64,000 nt of DNA from Hysterangium stoloniferum (lineage: Eukaryota > Basidiomycota > Agaricomycetes > Hysterangiales > Hysterangiaceae): positions 124,001 to 188,000 of the forward strand of contig WHVD01000014.1 in assembly GCA_015178975.1 (NCBI GenBank). The letters run 5' to 3'. This document shows, piece after piece, positions 31,556 through 44,292 of the stretch (the stretch's first letter is position 1; each line of letters begins with the position of its first letter). The notes beneath the pieces are model-generated. The model had not been told where the DNA came from and did not search any database. It worked only from the letters and a program-made list of their open reading frames with translations. A program made the position numbers and the translations under genes.

Positions 31556-32884
31556 GTGCCCATGAGGCTTCTGTTTTGAACATACCATGACAATCCTCAT
31601 CGCTGATCATTGTATGATACAACCGTCAAGTGCATTTCCATTGTTATTGGCATCCTCAAAATGGGATTATTTGCATGCACTAGTCAAGGTATGATGCCGC
31701 TTTTAGCCAGGTTGAGGGGTTGATTGACTGGGATTCACATGTATTTGACAGGATTATGTCGTTGATTACCAGCACTACTATAGGTATCTTTGGAGGTAGG
31801 AACCACATTGGTCTTCGAAGATATACAGAATGTGATGGCAGTGCAACATGAAACAACAGTGGGGATACAGTCTGCTCTGCTTGCTTCATCGCTCCCGAAA
31901 ATTGTCCAAGCGAACACAGCAATGAGCCATCTCAGCAGCCATTATATTTCTGTTGTATAATATTTGTCATTTTCTTCTCAGTTCAGCATTAAATTTCTTC
32001 TTATAGAATTATCCATATACAACATAGCTTGTGCACCTTACACATGAATTGGCAGTGAGGGGCATTGTTGTTAGCATTTTTGAAACTGGGATATCAGGTC
32101 CAAACTTGATTGTTTTGACCTGGTGTGATACATCATAATGGTTTAGAAATCTGGCTGACATTTAATCACAGGCGAATTTCGACCTGCCATTGTGCCCTCA
32201 TGCTTTTGAGAGACTCCAATGCAACTGTTCAATCAAATGGTGAATTACCACTGGTCAAACTTTCAGAACAAGGTACAGTGCCACATAATGGGATGGGATC
32301 CAAGTGACATCTGACCACAGTTGAGTTTTGGCCTGCCCTTTCGACCACAGCTGAATTTTGAACTGCAATTGTGGATACTATTCCTGATATCATTACACTT
32401 TTGTATCACTGGGACAAATCCTTACCCAGCTTCAACCCTTAGAGTGCGTGAAGGAAAATTGGCTCTCTGAGTTGTACAGGTGGTCATTACTCTCCATGTG
32501 TTTGGTAAGTGTGCTGACTTGGGTTTCAGGACAAATTTTGAACCACCATTGCCATTCCTGACATTGTCATACTTTTGAAGGACACTGATGACACCATTCA
32601 GCACAATAGAGTATTGGCACTGGTCAAGTTTTCAGAACAAGGTGGGATGTCTCTTGATGGGATTGGAATCCAGCTGACAATTGATCACAGCCAATTTCTG
32701 TTCGAAGACAGTGTAAGGAAAATGGACAAGGTTTTATTTACAATGACTAAGCTACTGTAAAGTACGAAATAGCCGAGCATAAAATGCATCAATGGTTTGC
32801 AATACAATGTATTCTAACATGCCCACTTTGCAAGTCATTGAAGTGTGCAGTAAGACCATACACATGAAAAATGAGAAATAAACC
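31556..32884. repeat. No gene seen; degenerate repeat pair
   Basis: Two related segments of about 130 bp (32190-32330 and 32575-32705) share ACTGGTCAA.CTTTCAGAACA followed by a GATGGGAT...CCAAGTGACA-like stretch. They are spaced about 390 bp apart, which suggests an old tandem duplication. Nothing else is recognisable. Confidence 0.4.
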
Positions 32885-32899
32885 AATTTTAACACAAAG

Positions 32900-33015
32900 A
32901 ATATTGCGCCCACTTGATGCAAAACCTATCCGAAAATTGACACGAAAACCCACTGCGCCCACTAGATGCAGAATCCACTCGAAATTTTTGAGAAACCCGC
33001 TGCGCCCACTAGACA
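32900..33015. repeat. Three tandem units of about 50 bp
   Basis: GCGCCCACT(A/T)GATGCA recurs at about 32905, 32957 and 33004, with CGAAAATT-like spacers. Only three units, moderately diverged. Confidence 0.65.
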
Positions 33016-33156
33016 CAATACCCATCTGGTACATTTGGCGTCGAACTGAACCTCAGAGCATCCTCGCTCCTAGAACGCATTCCCCCAACCTCCTAGATTA
33101 CAAACAAATGCCGGACCTTGGAGCTCTACTCGCAACTCCTAGTCCACGCGATAATT

Positions 33157-33461
33157 TCAAGTGTGCAAAATATAAGCACTCATCCCTGTGCTATCAGTGG
33201 GGATCTCCTGGTTTTCGGTAGGTAATCCACTTGAAGACAAAACAACCGGCCCCGGCGTGGGACAAAAACACGCAATGTGACCTTCGCCATTGCATCTATA
33301 GCAATTCTTCGGCTGTTGCATATTTGGTGAGTCGACTTTCATTTTCATGGCAATTTGACTCTCATTTTCTTTCCGCCCTTTTAGATGGCGTTCTTCTTCT
33401 ACCAGCACTGCGGAAATTTCTTCGACTGTAAGTGATCCCACACGCTGCATAAGAGCAGTTG
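33157..33461 (-). mobile_element. Copia-type Gag relic with zinc knuckle (fossil)
   Basis: The minus strand encodes GSLTVEEISAVLVEEERHLK, then CYRCNGEGHIACFC, a Cx2Cx4Hx4C zinc knuckle in the context usual for Ty1/Copia Gag. The sequence stops at 33461, where the LTR of chromovirus 2 begins, so that element landed inside an older Copia relic. Broken, short and old. No LTRs of its own were found nearby. Confidence 0.65.
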
Positions 33462-33605
33462 TGTGAAGGGTATGCATATATCATGATTGGACTGTGGAAT
33501 AATACATATATTATAGTATTTTATTATTTAGTTCTTACTCTTTTTCCCTAACTCTCTATATCTTTCGAGCATACCCGTATTTCTTAGTTCGAAGTCTTGT
33601 GTATA

Positions 33606-35667
33606 TGTTATGTATTTCTAAGTTTTTTCCAATTTTTAAACAATTTCCCCTAACAAATTGCGAAAACAAATATTCAAATGTAATTATATTGCGACGATTA
33701 AATTGTACAATATTTTTTTGATTTATCCTGAATTTATACAATTTATTTTGTATTTTTATCTAATAAATTGAGCAAGTAATTGAATTTCTACTTTTTATTC
33801 TTTTTTGATTAATATGTCGGCGACTCAGCGCTTATTCACAACGCGCGAGTAATCATGTGATATTCACATGATATTTCAAACTCCGACGCTGACAAAACGC
33901 GATTTGAAATACTCGCGCATTATCAAGGTGAAATATATATATTTTTATATTATTATAATAAAACATTATATTTATAACTAATTAAAAGTAAATATAATAA
34001 TTATATAATAATATAAAACCGGCCTGGCGTTTATTACACGGCGCGCGGGAAAATCGTCACAACGAGTGACAACCGTCATAACAGGTGACAGTTGTCACAA
34101 GGGCGCGCGACGGTCACAGAGGCGCGCGACGGTCACAGAGGCGCGCGACGGTCACAGAGGCGCGCGACGGTCACAGAGGCGCGCGACGGTCACAGAGGCG
34201 CGCGACGGTCACAGAGGCGCGCGACGGTCACAGAGGCGCGCGACGGTCACACAGGCGCGCGACTGTCACAACGCGTGACAGTCACAAGACGCGAAGGGTG
34301 TCATGCGCGCGCACAGGCGCGAGAGCATTATGTCATCATATATGCTACTGCAACAAAAACAGGAAACTCTCTGGAACATTCCAGTGGCTTCCAATGGAAC
34401 ATTAGTTAATAGGTACTAATATTAGATAGAATATTGTAGAATATTCTATAAAATTCTACAATGTTCCATTATGCCAAGAATATTCTATAGTGTCTTAGAA
34501 GTAGTTAGAACCTTCCACAATGCTCTAGAAAATTCTAGAAAATTCTAAATGACATCACTCCTCCCAGAATGACATCATTAAATCTTCTAGAATCTTCTAA
34601 ATGTCTCAGACTAAAATGTATATAAGGAGCTCAGCTCCAGCCTTGAATAGAACAACCAATCAATCATATCATCACATCAACCCACCACATCTGTGTGTGT
34701 CACTGCAGCAAGCAGGCTACTCCACCCCTATCTGGGCAGTTGGACATCTAATTCCACCTCTATCTGAGCTGTTGGAAACCCTTGCCACCTCTATCAGAGT
34801 TGTTGGCCCAATCAGATCCCTTGTCACCTCAATCTGAGCTGTTGACTGATCTGCTGTTCCCCTGTCACCTCAATCTGAGTTGTTGACTTTTGTTCCCCCT
34901 TGCCACTTCTTAATTGAATAGTTGGCTATCTTTTATATATTATTTCCACTTCAGTTAGAATTGTTGGTTATCAACTAATAATATATAAATAATTTCATAC
35001 TATAGTCATCTCTTAATTGAGTACTGATTATTAGTTTTCCTTACATTGTTATTTGTAGTTTAAGACTTCAGTCACCTCTAGTTGAGTAATTTGACTGTTT
35101 ATTGCATTACAAATAATCCTTGTTCTATTGTTCATTCATTGTGAATCAGTAAAGCATATTCACATAAACAAATACTGAGAATATCCTTGCAGAATCCTTA
35201 AGACTACATTAAGATCCTGATAAGTTAATATCACAGTAGACCTTGTAGGTTAGTATAAATAAAGCATATATTAGCCAAATAGTGTTTTATTCTATATCTA
35301 ATCTTTTGACCCGTTTATAAATATTTTTACTGTTTGACAAATAGTATAAAATATATATAAACTAGCTAGCATTGAAGTTAAATCTAGCTTCGGAATCAGT
35401 AAATTGTTATTCTTATTTTAGTAGTTGTTATCACAGAAAAAGAACAAGCTTGCACAAGCAGCTCTCAAAACCTTCTTTGCGAAGTTGGGTGCATATATTC
35501 AAGTAAACTCTTGACTTCAGGGGTTCTAAGTCTATTTAGGCTGCCACTGATTAATATCAAATACTTAAATTATTTTACCTTGTAGTGAATTGAGTATTTG
35601 CACATTTTGATAGAGCATTGGACTCCTTTTTCGGAAAATAGTATTAAAATAAGGCTAATACATTACA
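33606..35667 (+). mobile_element. Complete 2.06-kb solo LTR inserted in the chromovirus 2 LTR
   Basis: It begins TGTTATGTATT and ends AATACATTACA (10 of 11 bases inverted-complementary). It is flanked by GTATA on both sides (33601-33605 and 35668-35672), a 5-bp duplication of sequence that is single in the undisturbed LTR of chromovirus 3. TG...CA ends, the 5-bp duplication, a TATA-like box (near 34617) and a downstream poly(A)-type signal region mark a solo LTR. It is very long for a fungal LTR. Copy 1 of the family is at 1-1391. The left third is AT-rich, then comes a CpG-dense 19-bp array. Confidence 0.85.
34102..34272 (+). repeat. 19-bp CpG-dense tandem array inside the solo LTR, 9 units
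   Basis: The unit GGCGCGCGACGGTCACAGA steps by exactly 19 bp from 34102 to about 34254, the last one or two units varying. Copy 1 at the window start begins just after the corresponding point, so whether it has the array cannot be seen. The open frames across it are a by-product of uniform repetition. Confidence 0.95.
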
Positions 35668-36243
35668 GTATATCTATGGGCGCTCTCGGCGCTAAATCTT
35701 AGACATCTTTTACCCAGCAGACACCACCTCGTAAACGACCCAGATGTCGAATAGCGAGAGGTGTCAAGGGTAACATCTAAGCTACCTATAAGGGTAGCGT
35801 TCTCTAGTCTCCTGACATACTTTGGACTCGAACCGTGAAGGTCGAGATCCACTCTAAGGTCTTTGCACTCGTCGACGCTATAGTCGACTCACGCTATTAT
35901 CTCTTTACTTCAGATATTCGGCTTCTCGTTGATTATCTATTTACATTTAGCTACGAGTTGCACCGTAAAGGTCAACTCTTCATTCTCTCATTCTAGCCAT
36001 CAAGAGCAACTGTACAGTTGCTCTTGTGACGTGTAGCATGTCTCCTTGCTAGTACTGTCAGTCTAGCAATCTACAGTATTGTACTGAACGGTCAATACTT
36101 TCTAATAGTAGTTGAATAAACACTATTCTTCGTATATTGAGCGGTAGGAATCTAACAACTCTTCACAGTGGTGATCTGAGCCGGACCGTTCTTTTCCTAC
36201 GAGGAAAAGCTTATTATTTGACTACTAAGACCTGAACACGCGA

Positions 36244-39200
36244 ATGACTACGGGCAAGAATCAAACACCTAGGCCTTCATCAATGCCGAGTAGCTCCATG
36301 CCTCGTCAAAAATCTTCTAACCTAGAACCACCCCGTAACGTCACCCTGAGGAAGTCTTCGTCGACTTTTCAAGGATCAGCTCCTGCGGAGGATTCCCCTG
36401 GAGTAGTAGCTGGATCGTCTATGAACATTCCCCAGCTTCCTCAAGGATCAGCTCCTCCAGAGGATTCCCCTGGAGTAGTAGCTGGATCGTCAACGAACAT
36501 CCCCCCCAATCCACCTGAGGAACGCTCATCACTCAAGCAGTTGGACACCCCTGGAGCTAACGTTGAGCCTAATCGAGCACCCACACCTGTTCTCAGATTC
36601 CCTCCGAGACAGGTCATCCTTAAGCAGTTCCTCAGAGGTCATATGGTTTACACCCAGCCCATCGACTACAAATGGGATATGTACTACACTGATCGAATCC
36701 CCGAGGATCAGGTTACCCCCTTTGTGGAGGAGTACAGTACAGATTACCCTATTTTACCGGAGACTGTAGCAGTCTGGTTAGGGTGTTATCAAGTGATTTT
36801 ATCGGCACGGGATTTATTCACGTGACCAGGGAACCTTGAGGATTTGACCCAATCGATTCCTAAATGGTCGAACGAGGTGACGACCACTATGGAAGGAGGA
36901 AGAAGAATTCTCAAGCGGGAGGTGTTTTCTCTGTTCCTTGAAGCACTTCGTACGCATGATGATGTGTTGCAGATCCTGCATGTCCTGCTTAGCGGAGATC
37001 ATGTTGTGCCTAAGGTTGACTACCAGTACATGTACATCCGTATGTTGGAGGAGTCTCTCAATGGAGTCACACCAAATCTATCGCTGGCATACCTCACTTT
37101 AAGGGGTCGGTTGAAGCGAAACCAAAGAAGACTTGATAAGATGGTTTTAGAGGTACTCCTCCCCTATAACGACTCAATCCAGGTCCCTGATTTGCCTATC
37201 TCCACGACCAATTCGTTCATTCGCAACTTAAATGGGTCCCCTGATACTCGTTTTCTGCATTCTCTCAACCGTCCCGTAATATTGGAGGATTTTCCACTGG
37301 ACTTGAGGACGCAGGTGATAGAATGCCTTCAGGAGAAGAGGATTGAGGTCTGCGCTCCCTTCCATCAACCCCAGCCGTGTCGACTTCTGAACGCGACGGA
37401 GATCGAGAGACAAATCGCGATGGAACCGGGCCTAACGTCTCTCCAGGGAGATCACCACTCTCGCGTCGCATTTGAGAGAGTCTCCAACAGCCCTAACTTC
37501 AGGAATGAAGTGACCACTCTCAGAAACCGATCAGTCGCCAACAAGGGTCGACCGTCCTTCTCCACAGCATTCACTGAGGGCATAGCTGGCCCAGTTGCTG
37601 GTTGAGGATCGCTTAATCCAGACGGTCCCTGCCATTCTCTACCGATCGCTTCAAACCCTTTCTTGCCATCAGGAGGACCCCCTAGCGATTCATCCGGGAG
37701 TTCGAATACTTCAGACCGGGGAGGGAACTCAGGACGTGGGGAGCGCCACAATGGAGTGCCTAATACCCCTTTTCGAACTCTGATGCGGTCTCGAGCTAGT
37801 GCGCTTATTGATGACTTACCTAAGGACAAGAAGGTCACTCTTAACACCAACGACCTTAAGATCAAATGGTCTGATCTCCCTGAATACGACGGAGCACAAT
37901 CCGAGGCCCTGGACTATATCATGGACATCATGAGTCTCGCGGAGATATCAGACTCTATGAGTGCGATCTTAGGAGTTGCTCTGCCAAAGACGACTCACGG
38001 GGCACGCTAAGGTCTGGTGGAGCACCTTAGACCGTGAGCATCGTACTGAATTCAGTCAATCTCATGGGTCGTTTCTTTGGGGTATCGTCGAAGGATTGCT
38101 TGGAACTCATTGGCGTGAATCCTTAGCCTTAGAATGGGAAGCTATGAAATTTCGACAGGCTGGTCACGATCGTGAGACACCCGTCCACTATATCCAATGG
38201 AGAGTTAAACTTTATCGTTTCCTGTACGGGTTCCACCAGGACAGAGGGGATGAGACATGCAGACTCATTCTCACGCTGCCTACGGAATGGCTCTACCTTC
38301 TTCAAGGACAACCCATCGATGATATCATGAGTTTACAGACTTATGCTAATAACCTGCAAGAAGCTCTGATTAACGCTTGGGTCCAAAACACACCGGGAAC
38401 GTTACAGGTTCCAGAAACCGCGCGTAATGTTATCGGAGGGTCAAGAATTGGATTTTAGAGTCACCGGCGACTCCTCTTCACCTAACCATATTCTCGTTAG
38501 TTTCACTAACGAGAGAGGCTCGACGAGAAGGACCGTTCCGGACGTCGCTGATCCAAAACAGGGAAAGCGTCACGGAAAAATGTTCTTCGAGAGGAGTAAC
38601 AAGAGGAGTTCGATCAAACCCACCAAGGAATGTTGGATATGTGGAAGTCCGGAGCATTTTAAGATAGACTGCCCTCAAGCTGGCAAAATGTCTCATTATG
38701 TCTCTATCAACAAATGCTCTGCACAGGATATGTCGGAGGAAGCTGAGGAGCAAAGGTTATATGAAGCGGTTCATGGACTATCTATACAAGGACAAGTAAA
38801 TAACTCTGATGACGAATTGACCATTGTTCCCATTTATACACCCCAAGTCAGAGATGACTCAGTAAGAGAAGGAGATCGAATGACCGGCGAAACTCTTTCG
38901 TCTGAGGTCTACGTATCCATACTCGCTGCAGATTTTTTCGAAAAGGGAGATCGGTTGAACGCACACTGGCAGGACCTTGAAGGCCTGACCGAGAACTACT
39001 GTCAGATTCAGAATTATGACGAGCAAATCAACTCGGACTCGCTCTGTTTACCTGGAGCTGACATTGACACATTCCCGTTTGATCCTGGAAACCTCCCCGA
39101 CTTACTACTGTATGATGACTCAGATTCGGAGGATGGTGATAGCGATCCAGCCGTGGATTCCTCCTCAAAACATATTCCTTGTCGAAGCGAACACAGGAAT

Positions 39201-42103
39201 GTAAGCCTGTCCCTGCGCAAGGAAAGTAGGAGGCCTAGAATCCAATACCCTCGTCCCAGTAGATTGATGAAGGAGGATATTACAATCCTTTATTGAAAAC
39301 GGGATCCCCCCAGTGGCTACTCTAGCATAGGCGTTGCAGCACTCCATGTTTTCGGTCATGTAGGAAATCCCGATTCACCTGAACGCGTTAAAGTTAGAAT
39401 GGACACGGGAGCGGATCTTTCCCCTGAGAAGGTTAAGGCTTTCGGAGTCGATGGACGTTTAGGGCAAGTGGAATGCAGAGTCCCTATCCCTTTGAAAGAG
39501 GGCGCCCAGCCCATTTCCATGCCTATGTTCCCCTCTTCCCCTGCCAATCGGAGAGTTATAGACGAGCAAATGGATACCTGGTTTGAACAGGGTGTCATCG
39601 AGCCATCTAAAAGTCCATGGGGGGCACTGGCTTTCGTAGTTTACCGCAATGGTAAACCACGAGTGGTTATCAATTACCGGAAACTCAATCATCTTACTGT
39701 TCCAGACAAATTTCCTTTACCACGTCAATTGGAGATCATGCAAGCGTTGTCGGGGTCAAACGTCCTATCTTCTTTCGACGCGTTAGCTGGATTTACTCAA
39801 TTAGAAATGTTAGAGGATGATAAGCCCAAAACAGCCTTCAGATCTCACAGAGGGCTGTGGCAATTTAAAAGGATGCCGTTCGGGCTTAGAAACAGTCCCT
39901 CCACGTTTCAGCGCATTATGCAAACAGTTTTAGCACCCTATTTATGGATCTTTTGTTTGGTTTACATCGACGACATAGTAATATTCTCTAAAAATTGGGA
40001 CGATCATCTGCTTCACCTAAATCAGGTGCTCGGCGCTATTGCTTCGGCCGGCATCACTCTCTCCCCCAAGAAATGTTTTATCGGATATAATTTGATCTTG
40101 TTGTTGGGTCATAAGGTATCCAGGTTGGGTTTCTCGACTCATCAAGAGAAAGCTCGCGCTATATTGGAACTGGCCCCACCTACTAAGGTTTCTGAACTGC
40201 AACGGTTCCTTGGGATGGTCCTTTATTTTTCGGCATACATACCATTCTATTCTTGGCTGGTGTCTCCTTTATTCTCACTCCTGAAGAAGGGAACACCCTG
40301 GGCGTGGACCGCTGAACATGTCAGAGCTTTTGAGGATGTTAAAGCCGCGCTAGGATCAGCACCAGTGCTGGGACATCCAGTAAGCGGGATGCCCTATCAG
40401 CTATATACGGACGCTTCGGATTTTGCCTTAGGCTGTTGTCTCCAACAAGTCCAGAAAATGGCTTTAGGAGACTTAATAGACACTAAGATCCACGCCCAAG
40501 CCAAACTGGCTTTCGACTGTGCGCAGGACATGCCATCCTTTGTTCATCGGTATAAAACCAAACAGCCCGAGATTGAGTGGTCAGACTCATGGGGATCCAC
40601 TTTCGAGGAGACCGAGGTTACCGTTGAGCGAGTCATTGCATACTGGAGTTGCACGCTGAAAAACGCTGAACGTAACTATTCCGCTACTGAACGGGAAGCG
40701 TTAGCAGCAAAGGAAGGACTAGTTCATTTTCAACCCTTCATTGAAGGTGAACATGTTATACTCATTACGGACCATGCAGCTCTGCAATGGGCTAGATCAT
40801 ACGAGAACACTAATCGTCGACTAGCCGCATGGGGGCGATATACGCTGCATTTCCAGGTCTCGAGATCTTACACCGAGCAGGAAGAGTTCACAGCAACGTG
40901 GACCCACTGTCCAGACTCCCTCGAGTACCAGCTTTTGTGAGCCCCATTAGAGATGATTTACAAGCTATCACCTCAACCTCTTTGGACAAGAGTACTGAGG
41001 AAAATCTATGGAAGGACGAACCTGCTAAGAAGGCGGTCTTCTCTACCATACACGATTCTATGGAACCTTTCAGAGCGACTCAAAAGGTCCGACAGTCAGA
41101 ATGGGATTCCCATAACGCAGTAAGAAACGATCAGGAAGACGAGTCGAACTTCGCATTGCGTCATCCTCAGTTGTTAATCAGTATCGAGGAGGGATACATA
41201 AATAAATTTCTAGAGGGATACGCGAAAGATCCTGTTTTCAGGAATCTCTACGCTCTAGATACCCCTTCACCCAATGCGGTGGTTACTCCTTCTCACTACT
41301 TTGTGGGAGCAAACAGACTCCTGTACTTTCGTGACTCGGACTGGAAAAGTCGAGTCTGTGTGCCCAGTACCATGACTAACTCTATCTTAAGGTTGGTACA
41401 TGATAACCCTTTTGAGGGAGCGCACGCCAGAGGGCAACGGTTCTTCAACCTGATGAAAGACCGGTTCTTTTGGCCAAAAATGCTACAAGATTGCTTGTCG
41501 TACGCACATACCTGCGACATTTGCCAAAAAACCAAAGTTGATCGCACCGGTCGTCAAGGAGCCCTCAGACCTGCCGACGTACCTTTTAGGCCTTTTGAAG
41601 TAATTTTTATGGACTTAATCACAGGACTACCCGACTCAGGGAAGGATTCTTATTCTGCAGTCTTTGTCGCCGTTGATAAATTGACGCGTTTCACTATTAC
41701 CATACCTACTTTCTCGAACCTTACAGCTGAAGGATTCGGACGAATATTTGTCAAACAAGTGGCCAGCCCCTTCGGACTGCCCCTTCGAATAATCTGTGAT
41801 CGGGACAAGAGATGGACCTGCAGGTTCTGGCGGGAAGTCTGTAAGATTTATGGTACTACCCTCGCGGTATCTTCAGCTCATCATCCCCAGACGGATGGAC
41901 AAACGGAGAATATGAATGCGACCATAGAACAGATGCTTCGAGCCTATTGTGCTTCTGCTAAGGAGAGCTGGTCCCAATGGATTGAAGTGGTTGTCCACAC
42001 GTACAACTCAACCGTTCACAGTTCCACAAACTACGCTCCGGCCTTCTTATTAATGGGATATCTCCCGAGAGGAATGTCTCGAGTTCTAGGAGGTGACGAA
42101 CCC
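36244..42103 (+). CDS. Chromovirus 2 gag-protease-pol region (fossil, broken)
   Basis: The region starts MTTGKNQTPRPSS and is closely similar to chromovirus 1 gag. CWICGSPEHFKIDC (zinc knuckle), MDTGADLS (protease start), YIDDIVIFSKNW (reverse transcriptase), YTDASDFALGCC (RNase H) and SSAHHPQTDGQTENMNA (integrase) are all visible in order. The region has several breaks and ends early in the integrase. Most of its segments read identically to the matching segments of chromovirus 3. Confidence 0.85.
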
Positions 42104-42336
42104 CCTCTTGCTATTCGACATCTGGGTCGTTTACGAGGTGGTGTCTGCTGGGTAAAAAGATGTCTGAGATTTAGCGCCGAAAGCGCCCATAGATATACAC
42201 AAGACTTCGAACTAAGAAATACGGGTATGCTCGAAAGATATAGAGAGTTAGGGAAAAAGAGTAAGAACTAAATTATAAATACTATAATATATGTATTATT
42301 CCACAGTCCAATCATGATATATGCATACCCTTCACA
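42104..42336 (-). repeat. Truncated 3' LTR of chromovirus 3
   Basis: CTCTTGCTATTCGACATCTG... to CCTTCACA, matching the right-hand 233 bp of the LTR at 51180-51819 with several single-base differences. Its left edge abuts the integrase region of chromovirus 2. Confidence 0.85.
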
Positions 42337-42361
42337 GTGCCCCCCAGTTCGAAGGGATGTG

Positions 42362-44292
42362 CTATACAAGGTGTCGAAGAGCATCTGGGACGCCACCCCA
42401 AGCTGCCTGTGAGGATCCCTCTAGGTCCAAAATGATGTTTCCCCATCGTTCCCGTTTTACTCTGAAGGACTCGGCTATTCTCGCTCGAGCCAAATCACTA
42501 GAATCCCTGTGCAAGGAGTCGGCCCAGCGTCTGTAAGCCTTCTCCCTGCAACGAACGACTGCGCGCACACTAATCGGGGGAGCGGAAATTTGCGCGAGAA
42601 GAGGAGCATTGGGGAGGGGAGACAAGATGAAGACACGGGTAACGGGGCAGGAACCTGTGGCTGCATAGGGGTCTCTATGGGAGGCGTCAGGACGAGGGCC
42701 TCGAGTAGATCTACAAGGCCAGCAATAGAGAGGACGCTCGCTGAGTCTGGGGGCAGACGGTGGGGTTCCACTATGATATGCCAGAACATAGAGAGTTTAA
42801 CCCCCCGAGCTGCTCGTGCAAAGTTCTCCCCCTCTGCAGGATCCTCGAAGGAGAGATAGAAGTACTTCATTATCTCGGACAACGGAGCGAGACCGCGACA
42901 ACCCTTAAGGCTCCCTTGAAGGACCGGTTGCTGGAGTACCGGCGCTAGCTGTGATAGTACCCTTCCGACGGGGAACTGTTCGGAAGGGTAATTGACAGCT
43001 ACTTGCATCCAGAAGGTGGTGGAGATGGGATCGGTGGGGGAAGGTGGGCTGTCAGAGATGGGGATAGGAATAGGGGATCGCTCTGGGAGAGGGGTGGTGG
43101 CCTTCGGTATCTCCTTGGCTTTTCCGCTCGTCGCTGGAACGGTGATGTCCGGTGTAAGAGGGTCCAAATCGACGTCCATTCGCTCTTGTGAAAGCTCGTG
43201 GATGGGGCTACCTAAGGACACGCAATATGAATAAGGAGAGTCGGGAGGGATAGCCGGTGACAGCGGAAGTGGAGTAGAGACCGGTATAGTCTTAGGGGAA
43301 GGGGGTGGACCAGGCGCTAGAATCGGGGCTGAGGGAGGGTGTGCAGGATGGAGGACGGGAGGGGCCCTCGACGTCGGCGAAAGGCGTGGGACTGGAATCG
43401 GGGAAGGTTCGCATTCCTGCGACGGTTGGCTAGGGCGATGACCCCTCCATACCTTGGATGACGGTCTCCGCGTTTGTCGTTGGTTGGGGTCGCTGGTTAC
43501 AAAGCGAACTTTCGAGGGGAGGAGGAACCCTTCGTGACAGTCCTCTCCCAGATATCGGACGCTATACGCATCATCCCTATCCTTGTCTCCCTCCTCATCC
43601 TCATCCGAGGAAAAATCGATTGGTCCCCTACGATGTCCCTTTTCTCGTGGGGGCAATGCTTGACCGTCCCCTCGGGTAAGGATTATTCGTTGCAACTTAA
43701 TACGCCAGAGTAATTCCCAGTCATAGAAGATGGTACCCTCCTTTTCCTTCCAGCTCTTGGCTCCTGTCGTTCTAACACAAGGCGTTCCACCCTCGCTATC
43801 ATCTGTCTCTGCAAAGTCGGCCCATTTCTCTCCCAGGGGGGGAAGGATCGGCGTGGAAGCTCTGTTTCCGAAATGTATTCTGTCCTCGCGCCGCTGCCTC
43901 TTGGAGGGGACTCCTTCTCTTGCTCCCCTAGCTTCCTGCTGACTTCTATACTCAGTGTGTCTTTCTCTCTTGCGGGTGAGCCTCCTTGCGTTATGTTCCT
44001 CCATAAATGTTTCCTGCCTCCGCATGGTAGCAGCAACTTCTTCCGACGACGGTCTGAAAGAGTGCCCTAATGGCTTACTCCAATCAGTACCGCTATCTCT
44101 CCTTGGCTCAGCATCAAAGGAGAAAGTCGACGAGGGGGTAGGTCCTAAGGTACCTCGATTGCTCTCGACATTGTCTGTACGAGGCATGCGGGTAATGAAT
44201 GCCCCGCCAGTCGTGGATGTACTGGCTATCGGGGCCCACGGGACCTTCTTGAACTTAGGGAGGACTTGCTTGTTCTGCTGGAATGGGAACAT
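42362..44292 (-). CDS. Third ORF of chromovirus 3, unknown function (fossil)
   Basis: About 600 residues are open in one frame, beginning MFPFQQNKQVLPKFKKV, with the reading passing into another frame near the end. Order of parts: a basic arginine-rich stretch (RRLTRKRERHTEYRSQQEAR, residues about 100-120), KWADFAETDDSEGGT near 160, an acidic patch FSSDEDEEGDKDRD, a Pro/Ser-rich middle (residues about 290-430), and a helical C-terminal part with FPVGRVLSQLAPVLQQPVLQ. It is the better-preserved counterpart of 8646-10692. It has no membrane segment and I do not recognise the family. An accessory nucleic-acid-binding role is only a guess from its charge. Confidence 0.7.

Larger units (their letters stand above)
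33462..36167 (+). repeat. 5' LTR of chromovirus 2, split by an insertion
   Basis: 33462-33605 holds the first 144 bases (TGTGAAGGGTATGCATATAT...) and 35668-36167 the rest, ending ACTCTTCACA next to the TGG primer-binding site. Without the insert and one copy of GTATA it is about 640 bp, the same as the other LTRs of this family. Confidence 0.9.
33462..42103 (+). mobile_element. Chromovirus 2: truncated Ty3/Gypsy element, plus strand (fossil)
   Basis: Same family as chromovirus 1 but closer to chromovirus 3. It has a full 5' LTR (split by a solo LTR), a gag-protease-pol region read on the plus strand, and no 3' end: at 42103 it stops inside the integrase region and meets a partial LTR of chromovirus 3. 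It is broken, with several breaks, and its lesions are shared with chromovirus 3, so both descend from one already defective copy. Recognisable parts are the CCHC knuckle (near 38635), reverse transcriptase YIDD (near 39965), RNase H (near 40410) and integrase HHCC and core (41395-42000). Confidence 0.9.

Noticed and set aside
34066-34409. Three overlapping frames rich in Arg/Gly (RGARRSQRRAT)
   Set aside because: They lie across the 19-bp CpG array within a solo LTR and cycle through the frames as the repeat does; not genes.
42475-44292. Third chromovirus ORF as an envelope gene
   Set aside because: No signal peptide, membrane segment or cysteine pattern; composition is charged and Pro/Ser-rich.
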